A stretch of 64,000 nucleotides of DNA from Fortiea contorta PCC 7126 (lineage in GTDB: Bacteria; Cyanobacteriota; Cyanobacteriia; Cyanobacteriales; Nostocaceae): assembly GCF_000332295.1 (NCBI RefSeq), contig NZ_KB235930.1, positions 2,313,395 to 2,377,394 on the forward strand, read 5' to 3'. Shown here piece by piece: positions 56,537-64,000 of the stretch. The first letter of the stretch is position 1. Every line of letters starts with the position of its first letter. The translations under genes and the position numbers were made by a program. The notes beneath the pieces were generated by a model. The model had not been told where the DNA came from, did no database searches, and saw only the letters and a program-made list of their open reading frames with translations.

Positions 56537-56718
56537 TTGATTTTGGGATTTTGTCACAATTTTGGGAGGCAATTATGGAGGATAGGGTATTAGAAGGCCA
56601 CTGCATTGCAAAGAAAAGTTGCTTGTGTATTTTCCCCCCGCTCTTGCAAACTTTGGCGGGTTTCCCGTATAGAGCGCAAGTGGCGTCATTGGGTATTAGC
56701 AATTGGTTATTTCTTCTC

Positions 56719-56752
56719 TCATCCCTAGCCCCTAGCCCCTATCCCCCATGCC
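56719..56752. repeat. Heptamer repeat (CCCTAGC type)
   Basis: CCCTAGCCCCTAGCCCCTATCCCCCATGCC, same family as at 11187-11330 and 24291-24328, immediately downstream of the ppa stop on the minus strand. Confidence 0.6.
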
Positions 56753-56761
56753 TAATTAACC

Positions 56762-57268
56762 TTAAACAGCTTTGATGGACTTGTCTACCAATGCTTTTAC
56801 TTGGTCAACATCTTGCCATCCGAGAATTTGAGTTACCTTTTTTTCCAGATTTTTATAACTGCGGAAAAATTCAGCAATTTCTTCTAAACGGTGGGGTGCT
56901 ATGTCCTTCAAGGATTTTACTTGGGCGTAGCGTGGATCTTTGTCAGGTACAGCGAGAATTTTTTCGTCGCGATCGCCGCCGTCAATCATCTCTAGAAAGC
57001 CAATTGGTCGCGCGGCAATGATGCAGCCTGGGAAGGTGGGTTCATCAATGATCACCATACCATCTAATGGGTCGCCATCATCAGCTAGGGTGTTGGGTAT
57101 AAACCCATAATCATAAGGGTATTTTACCGAAGAATAAAGCACTCGATCTAGGGCAAAGGCTTGTAAGTCTTTGTCGTACTCATATTTATTTTGGCTTCCA
57201 CCAACGATTTCAATCAGAACGTTGATTAAACCTGGTTTTGGTTGGGCTGGTACGCGGGATAAGTCCAC
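56762..57268 (-). CDS. ppa: Inorganic pyrophosphatase
   Basis: A 168-residue family I soluble pyrophosphatase that hydrolyses PPi. Metal and substrate residues are seen in [41 protein letters not shown] (the DxDPxD motif) and DKDPRYA. The start is GTG at 57268 with the strong Shine-Dalgarno GGAGGAG 7 bp upstream. Length and motifs are standard. The 397-bp upstream gap (57269-57665) holds a GTTCCCA / TGGGAAC hairpin (57422-57444) and no gene. Confidence 0.96.
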   Translation of the reverse strand: MDLSRVPAQPKPGLINVLIEIVGGSQNKYEYDKDLQAFALDRVLYSSVKYPYDYGFIPNTLADDGDPLDGMVIIDEPTFPGCIIAARPIGFLEMIDGGDRDEKILAVPDKDPRYAQVKSLKDIAPHRLEEIAEFFRSYKNLEKKVTQILGWQDVDQVKALVDKSIKAV

Positions 57269-57665
57269 AGAAAAACTCCTCCGTATGGGTGAATTATGGG
57301 CGTGCTCTATATTGGCTCCCCGTGTAGAATTTTAGGGCCAAGATGGACTACTTCCCAAAGTTTTCGGTTCACAACGGCGGATGAGGTGGACTCGAAGGGG
57401 CCTAGTGCCTATATAGTAAATGTTCCCAATCAGGGACTGGGAACGAGATTAGGCTTTAAAGTTTAAAGTTTGTTGGAGACAAGGTGTTGTGTGTCTCAAA
57501 CGATATAAGTTCTGGGTAAACAACAATATTTCATCACCAATATTGTTTGTGGTAGCTATTTCATGATGTTACTTCTACAGTCAACCACGGGATTTTTTGC
57601 AGGGTAAGTAATGAAGCTTGTAACTAGATTTCATGTCCAGATGAAATGTTGTTAACAAGTCTTAT

Positions 57666-57854
57666 TTATTCTTGACTTTTTTGGATATTGTAACTCAGTG
57701 GTTGTTGGCTATTCAAGACATCGGTCGATGAATAGTGAGCAATAAAGAATACAGGTAGAGTCAAAGTTATCAGCGCGATCGCGGTTCCCACAATGTCTGC
57801 CAAGCGATGGGAATATGTATCGGTAGAGTTGGCAGACTGGCTATTTAAATTCAT
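57666..57854 (-). CDS. Small single-pass membrane protein
   Basis: A 62-residue protein starting MNLNSQSANSTDTYSHRLADIVGTA, with one membrane helix (IVGTAIALITLTLPVFFIAHYSS) and a short polar tail. An in-frame ATG four codons upstream is less likely. The YSHRLADIVGTAIAL segment looks like a conserved Nostocales small protein. The role is unknown. Confidence 0.65.
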   Translation of the reverse strand: MNLNSQSANSTDTYSHRLADIVGTAIALITLTLPVFFIAHYSSTDVLNSQQPLSYNIQKSQE

Positions 57855-58838
57855 ACAAAATTGCAATTCATCACATCACTTGCTAGGTCTACTCTCCTAA
57901 AGAGAGCCTTAATCCTATATTATCTATTGTTTCACCGTAAATTTGTATCATGGTCGAATTTAAACCAGTTTTATAAGTGTCATAATATTATTTGTTACTT
58001 TTTCGTTTGGATACAAAGTTGAGCACAAACATTTTATAATTTGATTGCTAACTAATGTTTTTATGTTGTTCTGTGTTTAGTGTAATCTATTATTCTCACT
58101 TCTGTTTAAAGAATAGCATCAGCAGTTACATTTTTTATTTTTTCTTAAAATACACATGGACGGCATAAAAAATATATTTTCGCCTCAAAAGCTTTTGTAA
58201 TAAGGTTTTTTCGATTATTAACTGTTGCGGTTTGTCCAGAAAAATACCGAATAAACACTGAAAATATCTCTTGAGAGATAGTACCGAAGCTGTAGTTACA
58301 CTTAAATCAGTTGAAAACTGAATTACCACTAAGTAATTTTGTTTTTTTAACTACAAACTATTGCTGAACCACTAAATACACTCCTAAATAGTTTAGCGGT
58401 ATTCATGCAATAATTGCGCTCAATAAGTACTGCTCCATGAAAATCACCTAAATTGATCAATATCACTGCGGTTTTGTCAATCTATATAGAGATAGAATAA
58501 ACACTTTATTGTCAATCAAAAATCACGGGGAAGAAATAAATTTTTCTGACATCAAATATATTTTCAACAAAAATTATAGTGAATAGGGGTACGAAAAAAC
58601 CGCCACTAGATGAGGGCGGTCTAGTTAAACAATCGGAGGGTAGTCGTAGTTTACTCTGCTTATTTGATAACTTCTGTAGCAGAGTTGGCGTTTGTAGAAT
58701 TAATAGACGTTGGTTGAAAAAGGAGTTAGGAACTAGTGGTGTGTTTCATTACGAACTAGTCGAAATTAATGCGATATACCACTAAGGAAAGTCATTTTTA
58801 TTGTTCCCTTTTCTCCTTTCCCGACTCCTTTGAAAAGT
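57855..58838. other. Long AT-rich intergenic region
   Basis: 984 bp without a convincing gene. Short open frames at 58135-58329 (minus) and 58579-58785 (plus) have no family features, ribosome binding site or sensible composition. AAAACCGCCACTAGATGAGGGCGGT at 58598-58622 is a weak terminator-like hairpin (ACCGCC...GGCGGT). No RNA gene recognised. Confidence 0.5.
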
Positions 58839-59828
58839 CTAATGTCTACCATAAGCGCTCATAGGTTCTTTGATAAATCGGATGTAAAGATGCTTGAAAG
58901 TTGATTTAATTACACGGGGCATGGCAAAATCGATGGGCATCATTTTATCTGGTAATCGCCAATCTTCGATGCGTAATAAGTCAGGTTCTAAGTGAGGAAA
59001 CTGAATTTGGGCGAGTTCTGGACACATACCCAAGCGTTGGGAAGCAGCGATGGTGGGTACTTGATGGGGTGGAACATTGACGATTTCTACCACTGCGCGA
59101 TCAAGAGCAAATACATCGGCTGCGGCTGCTAAAACACCTAAAAGCCGGGGTTCGCCACCACTAGGGCCATTGCCTTCATGACCAATGATGCCATCTAAGA
59201 TGGTAAGATCAGGATTGATGGCTCTGGCGGTTTCGACTAACATTTCGCCGAAGCGGTTGGCATCTTTTCCAGCTTCTAAATGCCACCAAGCTTTCATTTT
59301 CCCAGGAACGCAGCCAAACAGGTTTTTGACTCCCATTGTTAATGTGAGTTGCATGTGGGATTTGAACTTGGGTAGGTTAATCACGACATCTGCTTCCATC
59401 GCTTCTTTAGACAGACGCAGGTGTTGAAAATTTTCACCGATAGTTTGGTATCGCTGCCCGTGAAAATCGATAATCGGGAGGTGGAGTTCTTCTATAATTG
59501 GCTGATAGCCATTGGCCACGGCGACTGCTTTAGCACTACCAAAAGCGGGACTATCTCCCAAAAATGGTAATCCACCAACTTCTATAACCATGCGAGCAAC
59601 TTCATAAACTAGTTCGGGGCGGGTGGTACACTCTTTGCTAGGACGGGAGCCAGTGAGCAGGTTAGGCTTGAGCAAGACGCGATCGCCTTTTTTCACAAAA
59701 GCCGCTATTCCTCCCAGAGGTTCTAGCAAAGTGACTAGTGATTCCCGCAAAGCTTCTCGTTCGTAGGAAGTAGCCCGGATGAGACTGACAGTTGGTTGTT
59801 GAGTCTGCATGGATGGTAAATTACGCAT
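58839..59828 (-). CDS. DUF362 domain protein
   Basis: A 329-residue protein of the DUF362 family. Seen: GDRVLLKPNLLTGSRPSKECTTRPELVYEVARMV, GDSPAFGSAKAVA, DVVINLPKFKSHMQLTLTMGVKNLFGCVPG, LDGIIGHEGNGPSGGEPR. Many DUF362 proteins are fused to ferredoxin domains; this one has no CxxCxxC cluster. No signal peptide. The function is unknown. It is downstream of aspA on the same strand by 52 bp, so likely co-transcribed. The start could also be the second Met (59810). Confidence 0.85.
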   Translation of the reverse strand: MRNLPSMQTQQPTVSLIRATSYEREALRESLVTLLEPLGGIAAFVKKGDRVLLKPNLLTGSRPSKECTTRPELVYEVARMVIEVGGLPFLGDSPAFGSAKAVAVANGYQPIIEELHLPIIDFHGQRYQTIGENFQHLRLSKEAMEADVVINLPKFKSHMQLTLTMGVKNLFGCVPGKMKAWWHLEAGKDANRFGEMLVETARAINPDLTILDGIIGHEGNGPSGGEPRLLGVLAAAADVFALDRAVVEIVNVPPHQVPTIAASQRLGMCPELAQIQFPHLEPDLLRIEDWRLPDKMMPIDFAMPRVIKSTFKHLYIRFIKEPMSAYGRH

Positions 59829-59880
59829 AGTGAAAATAGAAAAGAAAAGATTTTTCCTCTTCTATCTTCCTACTATGGTT

Positions 59881-61317
59881 TTAATCTATCTCTATTTGTT
59901 CTGCCCTGAGGGGTGAGACACCACTCATCTGTTCCAGATTTAACACTGCGGCTAATTCGTCCGCAGTCATCAAGCCTTTGGCGATGACAATTTCTCTGAG
60001 AGATTTCCCTGTTTCTAAGGATTCTTTGGCGACAGCAGCAGCATTGAGATAACCGATGTGGGGATTGAGGGCTGTAACTAGGGCTAAACTACCTTCAGCG
60101 TATGCTAAACAGCGATCGCGGTTAGCAGTAATTCCTTGGATGCAACTTTTTGTGAGAGAGTTGATGGTGTTGCCCAAAATTTCGATGCTGTGAATGAGAT
60201 TATAAGCGATCAAGGGCATCATCACATTTAGTTCCAATTGTCCGGCTTGGGCGGCTAGGGCGATCGCACTGTCGTAACCCATCACCTGAAAGCACACCAT
60301 TGATGTCATCTCTGCCATAACTGGATTGTATTTACCTGGCATAATCGAGGAACCAGGTTGCACTGGCGGTAATTGAATTTCTTTGAATCCGGTTTTGGGG
60401 CCTGAATCCATTAATCTTAAATCATGGGAGATTTTGACTAAATCTTGGGCTAAGTTGCGTAAAGCGCCGGAGACATTAACAAAGGGAGCCATACTCTGCA
60501 TTGCAGCCATGAGATTCGGTGCTGGTTCTAAGGGAGAATTGATTAACTCTGCAAGTATTTGCACAACTCGCCCACGATAAAAAGGATGAGTATTTAAACC
60601 AGTTCCCGCTGCGCTTCCGCCCAAACCCAAAACCATCAAATCGCCGGAAGCGGTGTATATGCGGTTTTGGTGTTCTCCTAGAATACACGCCCAAGCCTGA
60701 AAATTATCACCCAAGCGCACAGGTACGGCGTCTTGGAGGTGAGTTCTGCCAGATTTGACGATATCTTGAAATTCTGCGGCTTTGTCTGTTAAAGATGCGA
60801 TCGCTTGATCTAAAGCTGGGTGTAATGTATGCGCCAGTGCCAATAAACCACCAATGCGAATCGCTGTCGGGATAACATCATTGGTAGACTGTCCATAGTT
60901 AACGTGGTCATTAGGACTCACACGCTGGTAATTGCCTTTTTGCTCACCCAGAATTTCTAAGGCGCGATTGGCTAAAACTTCATTCACATTCATGTGATGG
61001 GAAGTTCCCGCTCCAGCTTGATACACATCCACCACAAATTGATCGCGCAAATTCCCCGCCAGTATTTCATCAGCCGCTTTAACGATCGCTTGACTGATTT
61101 CTGGGGGAATGCAACCTAGTTCACCGTTAACAATAGCTGTTGCTTTTTTAATTAATAAACAAGCATCTACGTAAGTAGATAAAGGCTTAATTCCGCTGAT
61201 AGGGAAGTTTTCCGTTGCTCTTAGTGTTTGGATGCCGTAATAAACACTACTAAGGATTTGGCGATCGCCCATGGAATCCCGTTCGCTACGGTATAAAGAA
61301 TCTGTTTGTTCAGTCAT
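59881..61317 (-). CDS. aspA: Aspartate ammonia-lyase
   Basis: A 478-residue enzyme of the fumarase/aspartase superfamily, converting aspartate to fumarate and ammonia. Seen: YYGIQTLRATENFPISG near the start, GAGTSHHMNVNEVLANRALEILG, the second region GRTHLQDAVPVRLG and the catalytic loop GSSIMPGKYNPVMAEM. The order and TSHHMN (rather than SGTQTNMN) favour aspartase over fumarase. The ATG at 61317 gives the normal N terminus. In a nitrogen context it could release ammonium from aspartate. Confidence 0.9.
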   Translation of the reverse strand: MTEQTDSLYRSERDSMGDRQILSSVYYGIQTLRATENFPISGIKPLSTYVDACLLIKKATAIVNGELGCIPPEISQAIVKAADEILAGNLRDQFVVDVYQAGAGTSHHMNVNEVLANRALEILGEQKGNYQRVSPNDHVNYGQSTNDVIPTAIRIGGLLALAHTLHPALDQAIASLTDKAAEFQDIVKSGRTHLQDAVPVRLGDNFQAWACILGEHQNRIYTASGDLMVLGLGGSAAGTGLNTHPFYRGRVVQILAELINSPLEPAPNLMAAMQSMAPFVNVSGALRNLAQDLVKISHDLRLMDSGPKTGFKEIQLPPVQPGSSIMPGKYNPVMAEMTSMVCFQVMGYDSAIALAAQAGQLELNVMMPLIAYNLIHSIEILGNTINSLTKSCIQGITANRDRCLAYAEGSLALVTALNPHIGYLNAAAVAKESLETGKSLREIVIAKGLMTADELAAVLNLEQMSGVSPLRAEQIEID

Positions 61318-61442
61318 AAATTTTTTTGGGATAATCTCAAGAACACAGATCATGCCATGGGACTATACCAATTCAAAATTGAAAATTTGCGAATAGGACA
61401 AGATAGACAAATAATCACCAATTCCCCATGCCCATTTTTGCG

Positions 61443-61949
61443 ATGAACTTACCCAACTCAATTACATTTTCCCGCCTTTTAGCTGTACCATTTTTGCTTT
61501 ATGGCTTGTACAACCCGACGCCACAGGCTAGATGGATTTGTTTAGGAATTTTTTTGATTGCGGCGTTGACTGATTGGTTAGATGGCTATTTAGCTAGAAA
61601 ACTCAACCAAATTACCGATTTGGGTAAGTTTCTTGATCCTTTAGTGGATAAATTCTTAGTACTTGCGCCATTACTGGTGTTGGTAGAAATCGGCAAAGTG
61701 CCAGCTTGGGGAGTGTTTCTGATTTTAGCGCGAGAATTAGCGATCGCTGGTTGGCGGGTAAATCAAACTACGATTACGGGGGCGAATATTTGGGGTAAAC
61801 TCAAAACTGTTAGTCAAATCATGGCGATCGCTCTCATGATCGCACCATTATCGCAGGTTTGGCAGATGCCCGCTTTGATTGCTTTTTGGGTCGCTGTCGC
61901 TTTAACTTTGATTTCTGGGGTAATTTATTTGTTGCCATCTCAAGATTAG
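61443..61949 (+). CDS. pgsA: CDP-diacylglycerol-glycerol-3-phosphate 3-phosphatidyltransferase
   Basis: A 168-residue membrane enzyme that makes phosphatidylglycerol phosphate, precursor of phosphatidylglycerol, needed in thylakoids. The CDP-alcohol phosphotransferase motif D-x2-D-G-x2-A-R-x8-G-x3-D-x3-D is intact in DWLDGYLARKLNQITDLGKF and the following LDPLVDK. About five hydrophobic segments. MNLPNSITFSRLLAVPFLL is the family-typical start (ATG 61443); an ATG 15 bp upstream is possible. Confidence 0.93.
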   Translation: MNLPNSITFSRLLAVPFLLYGLYNPTPQARWICLGIFLIAALTDWLDGYLARKLNQITDLGKFLDPLVDKFLVLAPLLVLVEIGKVPAWGVFLILARELAIAGWRVNQTTITGANIWGKLKTVSQIMAIALMIAPLSQVWQMPALIAFWVAVALTLISGVIYLLPSQD

Positions 61950-61970
61950 ATTTTTTGGATAAATCTTTTT

Positions 61971-62026
61971 TTGTTTCGCGCAAAGGCGCATAGACACGAA
62001 GTGGCTTCCCGAAGGGTAGGCGCAGA
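61971..62026. repeat. Dispersed GC-rich repeat, second copy
   Basis: Shares TTTCGCGCA, GGCTTC, GTAGGCGCAG and their spacing with 37911-37965, in the same orientation. Lies just after pgsA. Confidence 0.65.
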
Positions 62027-62060
62027 GAAGAGGAGGCTAAGAACAACTTTTGCAAGAGTC

Positions 62061-62179
62061 ACCCCATCTCCCCACACTCCCCACACTTCCCACACTCCCC
62101 ACACTCCCCACACTCCCCACACTCCCCACACTCCCCATCCCCCCATCTCCCCATCTCCCCATCTCCCCACCTCCCCATC
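62061..62179. repeat. Tandem 9-bp and 8-bp repeats (ACACTCCCC then ATCTCCCC)
   Basis: About eight 9-bp units ACACTCCCC, followed by several 8-bp units ATCTCCCC, extend right up to the stop codon of the glycosyltransferase gene (62178-62180). The 8-bp unit is the complement of the GAGATGGG units inserted in nirA. Open frames through it (His-Thr-Pro repeats) are artefacts. Confidence 0.9.
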
Positions 62180-63596
62180 ATCTGCCTTTACCGAGTAACA
62201 CGACTCTGATAGTTTTAAAAGCGATCGCAATATCTAACCAAAAGGAGTAATTTTTGATGTAGTAGAGGTCATAAGCTAATTTTTCGTAGGCATCTTCTAC
62301 TGAGGCGCCGTAGGGATATAGTACTTGTGCCCAGCCGGTGATTCCTGGTTTGACTAAATAACGTAACTCATAATAAGGAATTGCTTGTTTGAGCTTGATA
62401 TCAAATTCTGGTCGTTCGGGACGGGGGCCGATTAAACTCATTTCACCTTGGAGCACGTTCCAGATTTGCGGTAGTTCATCGATCCGCAGTGCTCTTAACC
62501 AGTGTCCCACTCTGGTGATGCGTGGATCGCGTTGAGACGCCCATTGTGCGCCGCGCTTTTCGGCATCTTGATACATGGAACGGAATTTATAAACTCTGAA
62601 TGGTTTACCGTATAAGCCTGTGCGGAGTTGACTATAGAAGATTGGGCCTGGACTATCTAATTTAATTAGCAACGATACTAAAACCATGAGGGGAAAGAGT
62701 AATATCAATAGCAGTACGGTGACAACTAAGTCTGTACACCGCTTCAGCTTGAGACTGATACCGCAAGAAATTAAATTAAATCCAGCGCTAAAGGCTAACC
62801 ATTTATCTTCTAATAGGGAGGAGGGAATTTTGTACCACAAGGTTTCGCAAATATCCGGTAGTCTATAAACTGGGATGCCTTGCAGCCGTAATTCCATCAA
62901 TTGTTGGATTTGTGCGGCGGAAAAATCTATTTGGGTGGCTACGACTACTCCTGACCAAGGTTGTTGATTCCAGTGATGCAAGTCGGTGAAGCAGCCGCTG
63001 CAATTGAGTTCTGCTGCTGTTTTTCTTAATTGTGTGATATTTTGGTCAGTCTCGGCGAGGACGACCAATCGCCCTAGGGGGTTTTGCTCTGTAAACATTT
63101 GGGCAAATTTGATGGCACTATCACTTGCACCCAAGATTAACCAATAACTTTGTTGAGCGTGCGATCGCAACCATTTTACCGCCCATAAGCGTAATGCGAT
63201 CGCGCAGATGGTAAACATACTCAAGCTAATGAATAAAACGCTTGGTTCTAACAAGCGGTAATCTGGCCAAGATTGGGATAGATAAATCAGAGTATAGGCG
63301 ATCGCGCCGACGATTAAGTTGCTGATGATGATCCGAGCCGGAGCGCGCAAACCTGCAATTTGCTTGTCTGGATGGTAAGTATCTGCTAAATAGAATCCAG
63401 TGATGGTAAGCGATATTAAACCATAAATTAGCAGATTCAGACTCGGCAATACTTGACCTAAGCGTAAGTAAACAGCCACCTGCAAACATACAACTAAGGT
63501 GAAAATATCCATTACTAAAAGCAACGTGGGTAAAAAACGCGGGCTTTTCAGTAACTTAATACTGCTCTTGTAACCGTGAAATGGTATCTCCAGCAT
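62178..63596 (-). CDS. Polyprenyl-phosphate sugar-1-phosphate transferase (exopolysaccharide initiation)
   Basis: A 472-residue membrane enzyme of the WcaJ/WbaP type, which loads the first sugar phosphate onto undecaprenyl phosphate for exopolysaccharide. Residues ~20-140 have four membrane helices, ~150-265 a CoA-binding-like (Rossmann) domain (WLILGASDSAIKFA). The catalytic bacterial-sugar-transferase domain (~280-472) has KRCTDLVV, LDSPGPIFYSQLRTG, YKFRSMYQDAE, LRIDELPQIWNVLQGEMSLIGPRPERPEF and KPGITGWAQV. Full length. Sugar specificity cannot be told. Confidence 0.93.
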   Translation of the reverse strand: MLEIPFHGYKSSIKLLKSPRFLPTLLLVMDIFTLVVCLQVAVYLRLGQVLPSLNLLIYGLISLTITGFYLADTYHPDKQIAGLRAPARIIISNLIVGAIAYTLIYLSQSWPDYRLLEPSVLFISLSMFTICAIALRLWAVKWLRSHAQQSYWLILGASDSAIKFAQMFTEQNPLGRLVVLAETDQNITQLRKTAAELNCSGCFTDLHHWNQQPWSGVVVATQIDFSAAQIQQLMELRLQGIPVYRLPDICETLWYKIPSSLLEDKWLAFSAGFNLISCGISLKLKRCTDLVVTVLLLILLFPLMVLVSLLIKLDSPGPIFYSQLRTGLYGKPFRVYKFRSMYQDAEKRGAQWASQRDPRITRVGHWLRALRIDELPQIWNVLQGEMSLIGPRPERPEFDIKLKQAIPYYELRYLVKPGITGWAQVLYPYGASVEDAYEKLAYDLYYIKNYSFWLDIAIAFKTIRVVLLGKGR

Positions 63597-64000
63597 AAGT
63601 ATTTTTACTAATTTTGTTTTTGAGGTTAATGAGATGCAGCGAGTATCTTTTGATGCATTGTCATACTTTATCCCAGTAACCCTGATCTAGAGCGTCCATT
63701 ATAAGTTGCAAATATAGCAAAACTCTTTAGCTGTTTTTCAAATTATTTCAGTGAGTCCTGTTATCTTGCTAGTCCGATTTGCTACAAAAAATTATAATAA
63801 AGTTTTTATAAAAAGTAACTTCTGTAACTTGTTTTTCTGATATCTATGGCTGTAAGTGGCGGTTTTTAGTAAAATATACGCACTTTGTTCAATTAAATAT
63901 AGTTAAATATTACTTTAAATAAAATAATGTACAGTGAATATTAATGAACTAAGTAGGCAAGGTTCTATTGAGTTTAGCAAAGATAAATATTCTCTGATTT
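63597..64000. other. Upstream region of the sugar transferase gene, no gene seen
   Basis: 404 bp of AT-rich sequence to the window end. It presumably holds the promoter of the leftward sugar-transferase gene. No RNA gene or repeat recognised. Confidence 0.5.

Noticed and set aside
58135-58329. Minus-strand 64-codon frame in the long gap
   Set aside because: AT-rich composition, Lys/Phe-rich random-like product, no start signal.
58579-58785. Plus-strand 68-codon frame
   Set aside because: Starts at GTG without a ribosome binding site and runs through a hairpin; no recognisable product.
61946-62250. Three frames of His-Thr-Pro or Trp-Gly-Val repeats
   Set aside because: They are translations of the tandem 9/8-bp array.

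Overview
The window comes from a filamentous, probably heterocyst-forming cyanobacterium of the Nostocales. HIP1 palindromes (GCGATCGC) are frequent. The gene content is cyanobacterial: ZipN/Ftn2, NarM, NarB, NirA, NrtABCD, CnaT, NtcB, a Get3d-type ATPase and phytochrome/cyanobacteriochrome GAF domains. Intergenic DNA carries heptamer and octamer tandem repeats and small foldback elements typical of Nostoc-like genomes. The species cannot be named from this alone.

Layout. 1-946 is the 5' part of a 16S rRNA gene read leftward from a strong promoter at 1113-1141. Region 1.2-11.1 kb is mixed housekeeping: nadC, argS, a LuxR-type regulator coupled to a nuclease-fold protein, chrA and dnaN. Region 11.3-22.5 kb, all on the minus strand, holds a four-GAF photoreceptor histidine kinase, a Get3d-like ATPase, conserved cyanobacterial unknowns and the divisome protein ZipN. 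Region 23.2-25.3 kb has pdhA, an aldose-1-epimerase-like gene and tRNA-Lys(UUU). Region 25.7-33.1 kb groups signalling and proteolysis genes: a PP2C phosphatase, a DUF2887 nuclease-fold protein, a CHAT-FHA protease-like protein and an FHA-PrsW intramembrane protease.

Region 34.4-55.2 kb is a nitrate-assimilation island. On the minus strand are narM and psiE, then a probable operon nirA-nrtA-nrtB-nrtC-nrtD-nrtP-narB driven by a textbook NtcA-type promoter upstream of nirA. Divergent on the plus strand are a COP23 protein, two trypsin-like proteases, a HEAT-repeat protein in the position of nirB, two tiny overlapping genes, ntcB and cnaT. The operon carries both an ABC-type (NrtABCD) and an MFS-type (NrtP) nitrate transporter, which is unusual. 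NrtABCD and NrtP import nitrate, NarB (helped by NarM) reduces it to nitrite and NirA reduces that to ammonium. NtcA, NtcB, CnaT and NirB set expression.

Region 55.2-64 kb holds a metallo-beta-lactamase-fold protein that has lost its metal motif, panD, ppa, a DUF362 protein, aspA, pgsA and an exopolysaccharide-initiating sugar-phosphate transferase.

The most notable structural observations are: a HIP1-to-HIP1 duplication junction between nirB and ntcB that makes a 19-codon chimeric ORF; an octamer repeat inserted in frame into nirA; a foldback mobile element inserted inside another palindromic repeat with a target duplication; and a sensor kinase combining a Cph2-type phytochrome module with two different cyanobacteriochrome domains.
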